Of a DNA stretch of 64,000 nt, positions 24,201 through 37,374 are shown piece after piece. The DNA comes from Sebastes aleutianus (taxonomy: Eukaryota > Chordata > Actinopteri > Perciformes > Sebastidae): the NCBI GenBank assembly GCA_916700875.1, contig CAKAKS010000066.1:18397990-18461989 (forward strand), given 5' to 3'. Below the pieces are notes generated by a model that did not search any database, was not told where the DNA came from, and worked only from the letters and a program-made list of their open reading frames with translations. The stretch's first letter is position 1. Each line of letters begins with the position of its first letter. Position numbers and translations under genes: made by a program.

Positions 24201-27200
24201 GCCTTTGGCACTCAAGTACATTGCAACTCATCTTCTAGCATTGCAGATATGAGTGTGACCTACCTATCTTAATGTTGTCTCCACGCCTGGATTGCAAAGT
24301 GCTGAAGCAGGAGGTAGTGAGACAGTGTTCTCTTGTGTTGCTCCCACACAGCTGTCTAATTGCTTAATAGTTAACTCAGGAAAGATGGTCTCAGAGTGAG
24401 GCCAAATGAGGGTAACTTCTTAAAGATCCCCGTGGGAGAGATAACAGGTGTGTTCCAGAAATAAACCAAATATGTGAAATCTAGAAAATGCTCTACTTCT
24501 CTACATGTCGAGGTGTCCTTGAGCAAGACACTTGACCACAAATTGCTCCTGAAGGTTGTGCCATCGGTGTGTGAATGAGTGCTTAGATTAGATCCTGATG
24601 GGCAGGTTGGCGGCCTCTGCCATCAGTGTACGAATACGTGTGAATGGGTGAATGTTGACACGTACTGTAAAGTGCTTTGAGTGGTTGGAGGACTAGAAAG
24701 GCGCTACATAAATGCAAGTCCATTTACCATTCTCTCCGGCATCTTTAGCTCCTGAATTAGCCAGAGCCTGCATGAATGCTGTGAAAGGGTTAACCAAGTG
24801 CACGCTGAAAACGTCTCGTCGTGTCCCGTGTTGCAGTGTCTCATCTTTTTGCGGGCGCGCCAAGAGCAACACCTGCAGCCACAAATCTTTTGACAGACCC
24901 TAACATTATTGTTATTAGTTATTAGTAGTACACAGTTATTAGATCTCAGACACACGCACGGACACTTTTGTACATATTTTATACAAGCGTGCATCGACAC
25001 ATGCAAAAAAAACATGGCCACTTCAATAAGGACGCACCCTTCTCTCATTCCCATAGCTGCCCTGACGCTGTGAGGTATCATCACAGTGTCTGCAGAGTTG
25101 CTTAAACAATATCTCCCACTTCACCATGGTTACAAAGGAGGACCGTGGTGATAATCATGACATTCTTGGGTTAACTATTGCAAAGTCACACTGCAAGGCC
25201 TTGACTGGGAACTCCACTTTCCTTTATTATTGTTTTGTTTGTTCACTTGCTGGTGGTGGAATTGGGCTGTGGGTGGGTGTGAGGAGAGTCGGGGGGGGGG
25301 TGCTCTGTTGTCCTGACGACCCTGGTGGGAAAGCTAGGTTGTTTGTTAAGAGAGACTGAATGAAGCGGGGGAGATGAGTGGAGAGGGACTGAGGAGTCTG
25401 GGAAAGGGGGCGCAAATGAATGGGCGAGGACACTTGGTAAGAAATATAGAGGAATAACGAGATGAGAAAGGACAACACGTGAGAGGAGAAGAGAGAGAAG
25501 ACGGGCTGGTTTTGACAAGAGGTTGTTGAAGAGCAGAATGATTGAAGTTGGGGGGAGTGACGGAGCTAAGAGAAGGGAAATATGAGAGGACAGGTGGAGA
25601 GGGGTGAAGAGGAACAAGAGGAAGATGAAAGCATTAAGAGAGGCAGCAGAGAAGACAGGCCAGAGGAGGTCTAAGTGGGTGTGTGTGATACTTGAGAGAG
25701 TTTACTTTGTTTATCTGAAGGAAATGGTCGGCGATAAGATGCCATCATGTTTTTTAATGGTCCCATAATAACTGTGATATGGAGACATGGTGTGTGTATG
25801 TGTAGCAGTGTGGGACAGCATGCACAGGAAATGCCAGAGTGATCCCAGTGGACCACGATTTTAGAGGATTTATCATTCCTCTCCTCTCCTCTCATCTCCT
25901 TCCCATGTCAGGTGTAGGAAAATAAATTCTGTTCCCATCCACTCCCCTGTAGCTCTCTGAACAAACCACATACCTCCCTGGAAGAGCGATAACAATTTAC
26001 CCCATAGAGACCCCTGTAATACTCCCATCAAGACACTTGCCCCCATTAACCACATACTCTTCTGCCCCCTTGGAAACCTCCTATATTCTCTGTCTGTTTC
26101 CCATCGTGCACCTTTGTTAAATGCGCGCCCTCTTAGCCTACCCATTTATACCTATCTACATCCCCTCGTGCTTTTCATCGTTTTCCCCAGTGTGAGTCTT
26201 TGAGTGTTTTTTTCTCTCCCATCACTCTTAAGCACACACCCTCATGACGTTGAACTTCATGTACCCATCTTCTATTAAACCCTAAACATTGATTTCAATA
26301 CTTTAGTCCCAAGTGCTGCTGTCTTTTCTTAACAAGTACACAAATTGGGCAAGACTGAAAATGCTTTATCTTACTTTAGCTGCATGTTTTAGTTATATAA
26401 TGTCTCTTTCACTGCATGTGCACATGCAGGAACACACTGAGGAGTCAGTTCTACATGCACTTTTTATTCAAAAGGGGACATTTTTTTTTATTATAGAGTA
26501 GTCCATCCATCCAACCATTATCTGTAACCGCTTATCCTATTCAGGGGTGGGGTTGGATCCAATCCTAGCTGACATTGGGCGAAGGCGGGGTACACATGTC
26601 TTTGGACTGTGGGAGGAAACCAGAGAACCCAGAATTATACAGTAACATAAAATAAAGTAATTTTTGATCATCTTAAATCCAAATGCTGCATTCACTAATG
26701 CCAACGCTCAGGTTGATATAAAAGAAATAGGAAAGTATGTTGAAAATGTAATAACTGTGCACATCAGTCTTTTCTATGTTAAATTAACTGTTTGATCTAC
26801 TACGTATATTCAGTACTGTGTTGAGTTGGAGCTTAGTTAAGTTAGAGCTGAGTTGTACCTTGAGTGTAAACATACCCTTTCTGTTATCAGCTCTTACATA
26901 CAGTATGTAACACACAACAGGGGAGGAGGAGGTCTAGACTGTTTCCTCTTGCTGAATACGTCCTGTTAGCTTTGAGAAAAAAAAGATATGGTTCATGTGA
27001 ATCTTTTTTAAAACCAGTGAGACTGAGCTGCTCCATTAAGCAGCTTCAGCCTGTCCGAGGTTTAGAAAATAGTGTGACACGTCATGTTGCGGTAATAAAT
27101 ATTGTGCTCACATTCACACACCTCCACTGACGCACACTTGCCTTTTCTTGATGGTGGGGATTATATTACACAGAGAGGAGTGTGTGGTAGCAAAGTAATT

Positions 27201-30200
27201 AGCACATGCACAATGAATGCTGTGGATTAACTCATGGCTGTAACACGAGCCAAGCTGTTGTCCATGCAGTCCACCGCTACACGCACTGCCTCGCCGTTCA
27301 TCACCTGACCATACTTTTGTCTAAAAGTGGTGTGTTTTGTCTGTATTTGTTGCAAGTTTGTTGTTTGGGGACATTTTGAATGAACATCACCCATACAGCA
27401 GCACGCTTTTGGTCTCTCTTTGTCCATCCCCCGCTCGTTTCCATCTGCCTCGGCAGCACAGAGAGGGCTGTTTTCTCTCACATGGTCCTTGGCACTGATT
27501 TAATTACTTATTTGTTTAGTTTGTCATATTCTAAACTTCTCTGGCTCCGTGTTTTGCTGAGAACCGACATTTTCCTCCCTCCCCTCCTTCTGTCAGCATT
27601 CCATCCAGTCTCCCCCACTACCTCACCCCCAACTGACTGATACTGTATGCACTCTGTTGTTTTCCTACATTTAATTTAGCTCCACTTTCTGTTCTCTCTT
27701 ATAATTTTCTTCTCCATCGCCTCCTGTCATTTCTCCCACTATTTACCATTATCTCCAGGCCAAATAGCTGCAGTGGTCTGTAATAGTCTCCAGGGGAGTC
27801 TGCTGTGTCCTCCACCCAGTCGAGTACTATACAGATCAGTCAGTGTTACTCAGCGGGTGGATCTGAGCAAGTCTCTTATGGGTCAAATAGGCAGCCAACT
27901 TATTCTTCAGATTGACGTGCGCAGCTGTCGTTAAAAGGGGAGTTAAACATGATTTATCAACTGTATGAGCATAACGCCAACTATGCAAAATACAAAAAAC
28001 AAAGAAATATTTCCATGGTGACAAAGTACAGGTTACTTTAAGTTGTCCTATTAAATACATTCATGTAGAAACAAGAGTTGTCTTTTTCTTCATTTTTGCA
28101 TGAATAGACAAAATGAGACGAGAAAGCACATAACACCTAAGAAAGAAAAAAAAAAACAGTTGACTTTGGGCTAACATGAGGTCACATTTCTACCCCAGCA
28201 TGTCTCAACATCCTGCAGTCCAACTGTCGAAGTCTTCAAAAGTATTTGAAACACACAAAGCAAGTAGAGCTTTTTGCATTACTTTGTTTGCTCTGGAGAG
28301 GTTTTTTTGACTGGCAGATTTCTATTGATACAGTTAGCCTTTAAAACTATTTTTTAAAAATGTGCCAGTCAATGACGATACAGAAAGCTATGTTATAGGA
28401 GTAAGGAGTAATACTGTTGTGCTTCAAGCAGTACCATGGTCTCAACAGTAAATCAATAGTGGATTAGCAGAGCTTCACATGGGACACAGGTTTCATTTAA
28501 CTTTTCAAGTATTAACGTGGATTCATGTTTGATCCAACAGTTTTGTGTTGATCTGAATTGTCAGGGCATAAGGTGAAGCTTTTCAACAAGCTTTCTATTT
28601 GTTGCCATTATGGTACGATTACTTTAGGCGCCTGGATTAAACACGAGTTGAAGATCAAGTTTTTCTCTCACTGAAGCATAGCGGCTTTTACAGATGCATT
28701 GTTACCTGCATCATTTCACACTGTGTATTCTTAGAGAATAAAAGCCTCTCATCTATGTACAGTAACATTGCTACAGTTTAATTTATTAAACCTAATTCTA
28801 GGCTTAACTGAATGTGAAGCATTAACTGAATCCTTGTGAGTGTATATGTGTGTGTGTGTTTCCAGTCGGATATCCTGGCAGCTCGGCCGGTGTAAATGCT
28901 GTTGATTGGAGCTTGGCATGGTTTGGTTATTGGATCAAGGTTTCTGTGCTAGGCACTACCGTCACATCATAACCCAAATGTAGAGCCTCTGCCAGAGGTT
29001 TACACAAAGCCTTTTCCCTGAGCCAGCTGTACTTATGACACAATAATGCATGTGCAACAGACTGGAGTTTGACAGTATATGTTTTATAATGAAAACATAC
29101 TTCTGCTTATTATTTCTTGCACCTATAGGGATTTTGTTATACACTGCCCTTCTCATGGGACATTGCTTGAATCCCATCTCATTCCAAGCAGCTGGTATTA
29201 AGGGGCCCTGTTGCTTGGTCTGTGGGGATTACAGTGGTTACAGCCCACTCTCTGCAGGGCACCTGACTGAATCCTCTGCAGCAAACCAAGACTATTGTGG
29301 CTTTTCCCTTCTCTGTTTCCTCTTTCCTTACCTGCTTTTCAAGAGACACTATCATATCTCTTCTCTATCCCTCCTAACAGTGTCTCTGTTTTTCTGGCAC
29401 CAAGAGAAATAATCACAGAAGTGAGAGGTGCAATAAGGTGGTGGAGGTGTTCATAAACACCATCCTTCCTTCAGCAGCAAGCCCACATCATTTTGACATC
29501 CACGTTTCATCACTTAATGAGGAGCCAAAGAGAAAAAAACACTGATTGGGTCACTGCAGTTTGAAGTTCTGGGGATTGTTGGATATGATGTTGGATAGTC
29601 TTCATGCCTTGTGTAGAGGTTTCTTAACCAGAACTGTATAAAAAGCCAATTCTTTATTTAAAGTGCTCCCTAGCAACATCTTTCACCACGTTACAATTGG
29701 AACGTGCCTGTGGTTTACCACGCCACGTTTTTCAGTCATGATGTTTACACTGATGCATCACCTTTAGAGCACACTGACTGTACAAGCCAGACCAATGTAG
29801 TGCCATTCTCTCTTTTTCCTATTCTCCACTTACTCTCTCATTCCGTCACTTCCTCTCTCTTAGTCACATTTCTCAACCCCTACCCATAAACCTCCACATG
29901 TCTCTGCAGTCCAGACGGACGGAAGAATACGTGCACCGCCGGGGTCGCCGCATGGACACTATATGAGTAACATGACGACCAGGGGGGGGAAAAAAATGAC
30001 TTTTTCAGTAGTGGAGTCTGGCTGGACTTTTTTTTTTGCCCATGTTTGGCGAGAGGAAATGAGCGCTGTGCGCTGTGGGGACGTCTCTGAGTTCCTTACT
30101 CCAACACAGCCAGAGAGGTAGACAGAGAGACTAAAAATAGCACTGAGCCCAGGTCAGCTTTGAGCCAAGAGTAAGAAGTTGGGGGGCTGATGGGGGGAGG

Positions 30201-33200
30201 GGAGAGAAAACATATGATGTAAAATGAACTGAACAGAAGGAAGCTTGTGGAAAGGTACGTAATGAAAACAACCTGAAAGAAGTTAGAGCATGAAATAAGC
30301 ATTGAAAAGACTGCATTATTAAAATCACAGGTCTTGACAAATGCCTTACATGAGAGTTGGTGGGACCACTGGGGGATGTGTGTGCAATATGTGGAAGAGC
30401 GAGGGCAACAAAATGAACGATCTGATGGAGAGCTTAATATTGGGCAGCGAATTCTCCCAGCCTCTCATCCGTTTTCTCTTCATGCGCAGTTTATCATATC
30501 GCAACAGCGTGCATAACCACAAATCTCTCATATCTCCCCCGCTGGCAAAGATGGAACGAATAAATGACCCATGAGCCCACAAGATCTTCCTGTCGGAGAG
30601 ACATAGAGGGTAGGAAGTGTGGAGTTGAGGGAGAAAAGATGACGGTGAGATATCGCTCCGGTTTGTGAAAGAGGCATGTTGTGCTACAGGATTTAAAGTA
30701 GGAGGGGAAAGAAATATGTGTTGTAGGAGACGGGGGTCAGAATAATGAATTTAGAGTAGTAATGATGGTGTGATACCAACAGGATATATGGAGAGAGAGA
30801 AGGGATGGCGTAGTGAACAAGGAATATGAGAAATGGTTATTGGTTCTGGGGCTCAAAATAGGTTCATTTTTGCTCTTTCTTATTGTGTAACAATGACATG
30901 AGAGCATCAAAACAAAATTGGACGAGAGCACAAGGGAAGAAAATCTCCCATAAAGTCTCTTTAGAAATGACAATACAATGTGCTTATTACCACAGTGAAA
31001 TGGTTGATAGTTTAGCCTGGTGTAGTGGAATGTGAAAACAAGGCCTTCTCCAGCGAGGCTCACCATCTGCTTCTGTTATGTTCATCTTGAAATGGTAGAG
31101 CGTAGCATGTTTGGAGGTATTACAGGGGATCTGGTAGTCCAAAACAAACAAGCCCTATTGTTACTGGCTCAGGCTTACAGTCTATTTTGTGTGTGTGTGT
31201 GTGTGTGTGTGCATGTCTGTATGTATGCCTTTGTCTCTGTATACTCTGAGATGAATGTCTGTTTATTTGTTTTATAGCTGCACCGAGTGGCTGGATGTGG
31301 TAACGATGCACAGATTGCATTCCTCATTGTTAATTACTTAAAAAAAAGTTGATGTTTCAGATTATGCCATCATTTTTTTTCTCCTCCTCTCCCCTTTTCA
31401 TGCCCCTTCCACTCCCCTTAGTGATGGCCTCTTTCCCTACATGTCTCTTCTCTTCTCTTCTCTTCTCTTCTCTTCTCTTCTCTTCTCTTCTCTTCTCTTC
31501 TCTTCTCTTCTCTTCTCTTCTCTTCTCTTCTCTCCCTCCCTTTCTCAGAGCTGAGGTCATTGCTGGCTGAGTTAAGAGGTGGGCTGGAGTACCGACATAA
31601 GAGAGTCTGTTTTTCTCATCAGTCAGTGTAGCTCTCAAGAAGCCTACATGTGTGAAGGAATGGGGGTCTAATCTGCTCTGTTAGTTAGGAAAGATTTTTA
31701 CTGCTGCTACTTTACAGTAACAAAGCTGATCAAGTGGCGCAGACAAAAACAGAGAGAGAGAGAGAAGGGCATCCAGTTGGCTTACTTTGATGTGGTATAC
31801 CGTGGGTCATCTACAGAAGAGTGACCGTAAAACTGTTTTGGATTGATTGTCTTGCTCAAGGACACTTCAGCTCACTTGTAATGTGAACCTGAACCGTCTG
31901 TGTGGTGAGTATAGAGGGAGAACCGTCCCTCTGTACTCACTACACCACCCTGCTGGCATATCCAGATTATCAATCTGTGGTTCACCACAGGGTTTGACTT
32001 TATTCTCTGTTACGGTAAACAGCACTGTAGTAGAAGAAGCACAGTTGTAAAAACTTGTAGTATCCAGAAGTGGGAACTTTCACAGGCCTTCTCGTCAAAT
32101 ATAATCCATTCATTTCACGTCAGTGACGAGGATTCACTGAACCATAGTAATACTGCAAAAGCAGGTTTCTTTTAAATTTCAACCATGCAGATAATCTTTT
32201 GATAAATCAGAGGGGTGAACAGTCCTTAAAATGAGACTTTCAGGAAATGTAGAAAAAAGTTCAGGATGGTTACTTGATCCCCTCAATAAACTTTATTGTG
32301 CCAGTGCATTTCAGAGATATGTGTCCTTCCCCGAGGCAGAAAAGACGAGATTGATGGATCATCCAAATGCTGTAATAATAATAAAATGTATTAAAGGGAT
32401 AAGATCCTATTTATACTTTAAAAAAAAAAACATTTGACCATTTATTATTTTTGTAAAATTATTGCATTTGTAAACTCCTCGACCTTGTTGGTATCCTAGA
32501 CAGGGATTACAGTTAAGTAAAATCCTGGGGAGAAAAAATGCCTTAAAATACAATCTTTGTAAATTCCATCTAAGTGAAATCTCTGGCAGAACAAAGAGTC
32601 TCCCACAGCATCGTGTATCCTCATGTGCAAGCCTGTTCTCTGTGGGTGGAGAATTTGCACATGCAATCAAGACTCCTTCAGAGCCCCAGTGACCTTTGAC
32701 CTTGACTGACTCGTGAATGGTGACCTTTAGGAATGTCTTGAGGACCAGGGATCAGTGAATGTGGATTGGTGTCTAAGCAGCTCTGGATGCTGGTTAAGAC
32801 TAATAAGGGAGTGGAGTGTGTTGTTTCTGTAGTTATTGTGGCTTGACTAATCCCCGAAGAGATATGGGAATGATCTGGGTGACACAAAGCTCATATAAGC
32901 CCTGATTGTTTTTTTTGTTTTTTTTATATTCTGATGAAATCTTATTTAAAATTAATAAATAAAATGATAAATATTCAGTAACCACCTGTCAGCATGATCA
33001 GCACCATTAAAAACGAGAGCGCAGTTTCAGCCAGCCTCCTCACACATGCAGTGCCAACGTGCAGCGTGCAGCTTTCAATAGGGCGCACAATATGGTTATT
33101 GTGTCCCCAGCACACATACCGATTGACTTTTGGCGCTCTTTGTTCTTTGGACAGACACAGACTTGTTGTATCAGGAAAAAATAACAGAGTGATTCACAGA

Positions 33201-36200
33201 TGTTAACTGAGTTAGCTGGCCTGCTGTCCACTTTTATGCCAAACTGCTGTTGTTTTTACTGTAGATTTTGTATACAAGACCAAAACGTTTCATACTAATA
33301 CTTTATTTTTTTCTCTGTGTCTGTCTCTCATTCACCCCCTCCTCCCGACACACATCCACAAACACAGACCGGTCACCTTTGGCCCATTGTAATAGCTGCT
33401 CATGGCCTTACACTCTTGCTACCCAGATCCAGATGTTGTTGACACACCCCCAGGAGTCCTACAGAGCAAGATTTACACAGTCAGACACAGACACATGCAC
33501 ATACTTGTGCACACATACACAGTCCTATAAAGCTTTGACAATTCATCTCTCTGCAGGCCACCTCGTAAAGTCACTTACACTCACACACACACACACACAC
33601 ACACAGATTTACCCCCAGTTGTGCTTCAAACACACACATGAATCAGGATTATGTTAGAAGCATGTCATGTCAAATAGCACATGGGTATCATTTTGGACTC
33701 TGAACTAGTGGTGGAGATAACAGCCATGCTTTACAAGTATCCCATTTGTCTTTTGGTTTGTTTCTCTTTATGAAGTCACACATTTCTGTCTTGGATATTC
33801 TGCAACAAAGCTACATAACATCTCAAAACAATCACTCTGTGCTTAGTTTGTTCAGCAGTGGAGTTGTATCTCGCTGATGTCATGGAAACACACTATGAGT
33901 TGTTGAGTTGCCACAGTGACCTGCAGTTTGACTGACTGAAGGGTGCGGTAGGACAGGTTTTCACCTGCAAAATGTCAAAAAAAATTGGAGCAGAGAACAG
34001 CATTTATCCATCCATCTATGAGGCAAACACACTATGAATGAAGGTTATTGTGCTGCCGAGTGCCTTCCTGTTTTACGCATGTACTGCAAAGTGTCACAGT
34101 TGAAGACAATTCATTTTTGTTATGTGCATTGTAGAAATGATTTGCACTGCAGGGAAGCTTGTTATAGTTTAGACAAAGTATGTGCAGTAAAACATCTGGC
34201 TATGCCTGTGTGTGTCCCCTGTGTGCACGGTGAAAGAGTGAACACATGGCAGAGCCAGCTGTCCACACGCTCATGCTTGGATATGGACGTTTTGGATGAC
34301 TCTCGGGCGTACCGAAATCAAACAAGTAGTCATTTAGTTCAGACAATTCAACCTGACACTCCTCATTACAAGTATGTCTGTCATGTCTTTGTCACCTACA
34401 TTTCAGTAGCTGACCTGTTGTGCTTGTGTGTTTGTCCACAGGGCAATATTCGCATACGATGGAGTCACCAACAAGCTCAAACTGGCTGACTCAGGAGGTA
34501 AGGCGAACTATCATATGTGGTATGTCTTCTAAGCCCTACAAAGAAAGAATGAAACTTGTCAGCTTCTTCACTTTTGCCTGAAGGGAATTCATACGTCATC
34601 TTGCGTTTAGAGAATATTATTCTAACTTTAATTTGCTATTGGGAGGAAATGTATAATTTCTGTTGTCTCACTCTCCATCACCATCAGTCTCCTTTTCCCT
34701 TTGTTCCGTCCAACCTCTCCCTATCTCTGTCTCCTTTCTAAACAGCGGGTGGTGTGGCAGAGCTGGCAGGGAAGTTTCACATCTCCAAGCCTCAATACGG
34801 ACTGTGCAAAGTGGGAAGCGTGGAGACAGGAGGCCCCCGGATTGCCATGATCAGCTGGGTGAGTGGCAGACGGGCTCATGGGGCTTAGCTCATGTAAGCA
34901 CAGGCTTATCATGTTAAAGAAACACACATACCAGCACAAATGACAGAAACACACGTCAGCTTTGTTTGCACATACATACACATACATACACACAAGTTGC
35001 ATTCATTTAGATAGGGCAAAGTCATTTAGCAGCGCCAAGATAATGGGTTTACATCATAAGTGGTCATATATGCACTCATTAATCTGCTAAATACTCTGGA
35101 GAAAATCCTAAGCTACTTGACTTATTCACATTCTATCGTCCTGTTTTGACATAGACTTATTTGGCATCTAACGTGTGGGAAAGCGCTGTGAGAATGTGTT
35201 ATTACATCATTGTAGTACAAGACGTTATGAATCACAGGGCATGTCTGATATTTGTCAGACAGTTGTGGGAGTCAAAGGGCTCAGAATTACAAGGAGTTGT
35301 AGACCTGTTATAAACAGGCATGTTGCCGCTGCCTCTGATTGGTTGAAAATTGGTTCCACAAAATACCTGGTCGTGAATTAGTCCGAGAAACAGATGTTGG
35401 GAGAAGGTTTGAAAGCATGGTGTTACATCTGCAGCCAGCTGAATATGAAAGAAAATCACAGTGTCAGAAAAATATAGGTACATTTTCATATTGGGTTCAT
35501 AAACATACAGAATGATGCTGCATAAGTTCTACAATGATATGCTGTAAATTGTACATCATTACGACTTAAAGGGATAGTCCGGGTGTTTTGAAGTGGGGTT
35601 TTATCCATAGTAGGTGTATTAATTAAAGTAGATGATGGTTGGCATGCCCCCAGTTTGGAGAAACAAACAGGAGTACCAACACCAGAGCAAAGCAATACTG
35701 TACTGTGGACGGGGACAGCAAAAATGTATTTTAGCCACCTAAAAGAAAGGCTCATCTAAAAAAAAAATCGATATTCGTTTAATTGGACGCTATATTTAGA
35801 TTATTTTTACCACTTTATCTTGCCATCAGACAGGCCTCCTTTCCGACAGGAAACTGAACTGAAAGTGAAACTTATCTATGCTCTCTTGAAAGCCAGCAGG
35901 CTCAGATGATAAAAACAGTATAGATACGTTTCATTTTCGGTTCACTCTGCTGTCGGAAAATATGAAATATAGCGTACACTTAAAGAGATATATAATTTTT
36001 TTAGGTGAGCCTTTTAGGAGGCTAAAATAAGTTTTTCTGCCGGCCCCATCCACAGCAGTACATTGCTTTGCTGGTGGCGGTACTCCTGTCTGTTTTCGAG
36101 GCTGAGGGCACTCCAACCCTCATCTACTGTAAGTTATACACCTACTATGGATAAGTACATACAACCCCACTTCAAAACACCCGGACTATCCCTTTAATAT

Positions 36201-37337
36201 TTGAGCTTTTATGTTATCTATCCAAATGGTGAAACACAGATTGTCTACCGCAGTGTGAATCCTATTGTTCCTCGGCCTCCCTTCCTCCTCTGTTTTTAGC
36301 CCGCTCTGAGAGAGGTATGACATGAATGTAAGTGTCTACATCCTGTGTTTGTTGGCAGGTCGGCCAAAATGTGGATGACTTCCGGAGGACAGAGTGTGCC
36401 ACCCACATTCCAGCCATCAAAAACTTCTTCAAGGTGCAGTAGATCATGATGTGCTTTGTCACAAATCGCTAACCTTTGTGCACTTCAATCCAGTAGTTTG
36501 TCTATGCATTTTTTAAAGATGACATAATTCCAGCTGAGACATTTTTAGCACTGAGGAGGAGCAGAAGCAGTCCAGTACATGAAAATAACATACCTGGCAC
36601 TCTTTGTTTTCCCAAATCCCTGCTTTAGAGAAAACATTCTGTCCTCTGCAGTTCTTTTTTATCTCTAGACTTTGTGCTCACAAACTCTATATTTACTCAC
36701 GGTAGTTTACTTTGTATTGTTTTGAGAGCTTCCTGTCCTCAGTCCACTTCCTGCTCTATTGCAGTGTTGGTCATACGTTTGGTTTATCTGCCATGTCGCT
36801 ACCAGGGGGATACAGCTGAGTTTGGGCTTGAAAGCTCTATTGTTTGTGGCACAAAAGTCACGTCACAAACCCAAGTGGTGATAGGAGAGACGGGAAGTAG
36901 TAGGAATAGAGAACCGCTGTATGTTTTTTTTATGATCCATCATGTTAGCTGCACATCCTCCTCTCCATCTGTGGCCCTCAAACTGTGTTTATTTAGCGTT
37001 TCAGTCTAATTAGGAGAGGTTCAACTGACCCCTGGGTTTACTAGTTTCCATATAAAGGCATCACCCAGTCAACGGCAGAAGCATCTGTGGAATGTTTGTT
37101 GTTTTTTGTCTCTTTATTTTCTTATGTCGAGTCTGGGATTTTGCGAGCCAATGTCTGAAAGCGCTGAACCCCTCTATGAGACTGTGTGTGTGTTTGTGTG
37201 TGTGTGTATGAGCAGTGTACATATTCATTTGGGATTTTAAAAATTGTAGAGAAATGATTATGTGGTCAATATGGCGTGGAGCGAAGAAAATTGTCTCTCC
37301 TTCTGAGAATTGTGGGAGAATTGTGACCCCTAACCTT

Positions 37338-37374
<37 letters not shown>

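Larger units (their letters stand above)
16980..34441 (+). other. Intron 1 of the drebrin-like gene (17.5 kb), no nested gene recognised
   Basis: The GT at 16980 and AG at 34440-34441 bound an intron of 17,462 bp. It holds a SINE (17162-17352), another copy of that family (24505-24730), a TIR element (22284-22904), a degenerate repeat (20640-20990), a LINE-like 3' fragment (26502-26640) and several microsatellites. The segment at about 31845-31970 (TTGCTCAAGGACACTTCAGC) also looks like a repeat fragment. I found no exon of another gene on either strand. Confidence 0.8.

Noticed and set aside
31349..31638. Long frames on both strands coding LLFSS and EEKRR repeats
   Set aside because: They are translations of the CTCTT pentanucleotide satellite.
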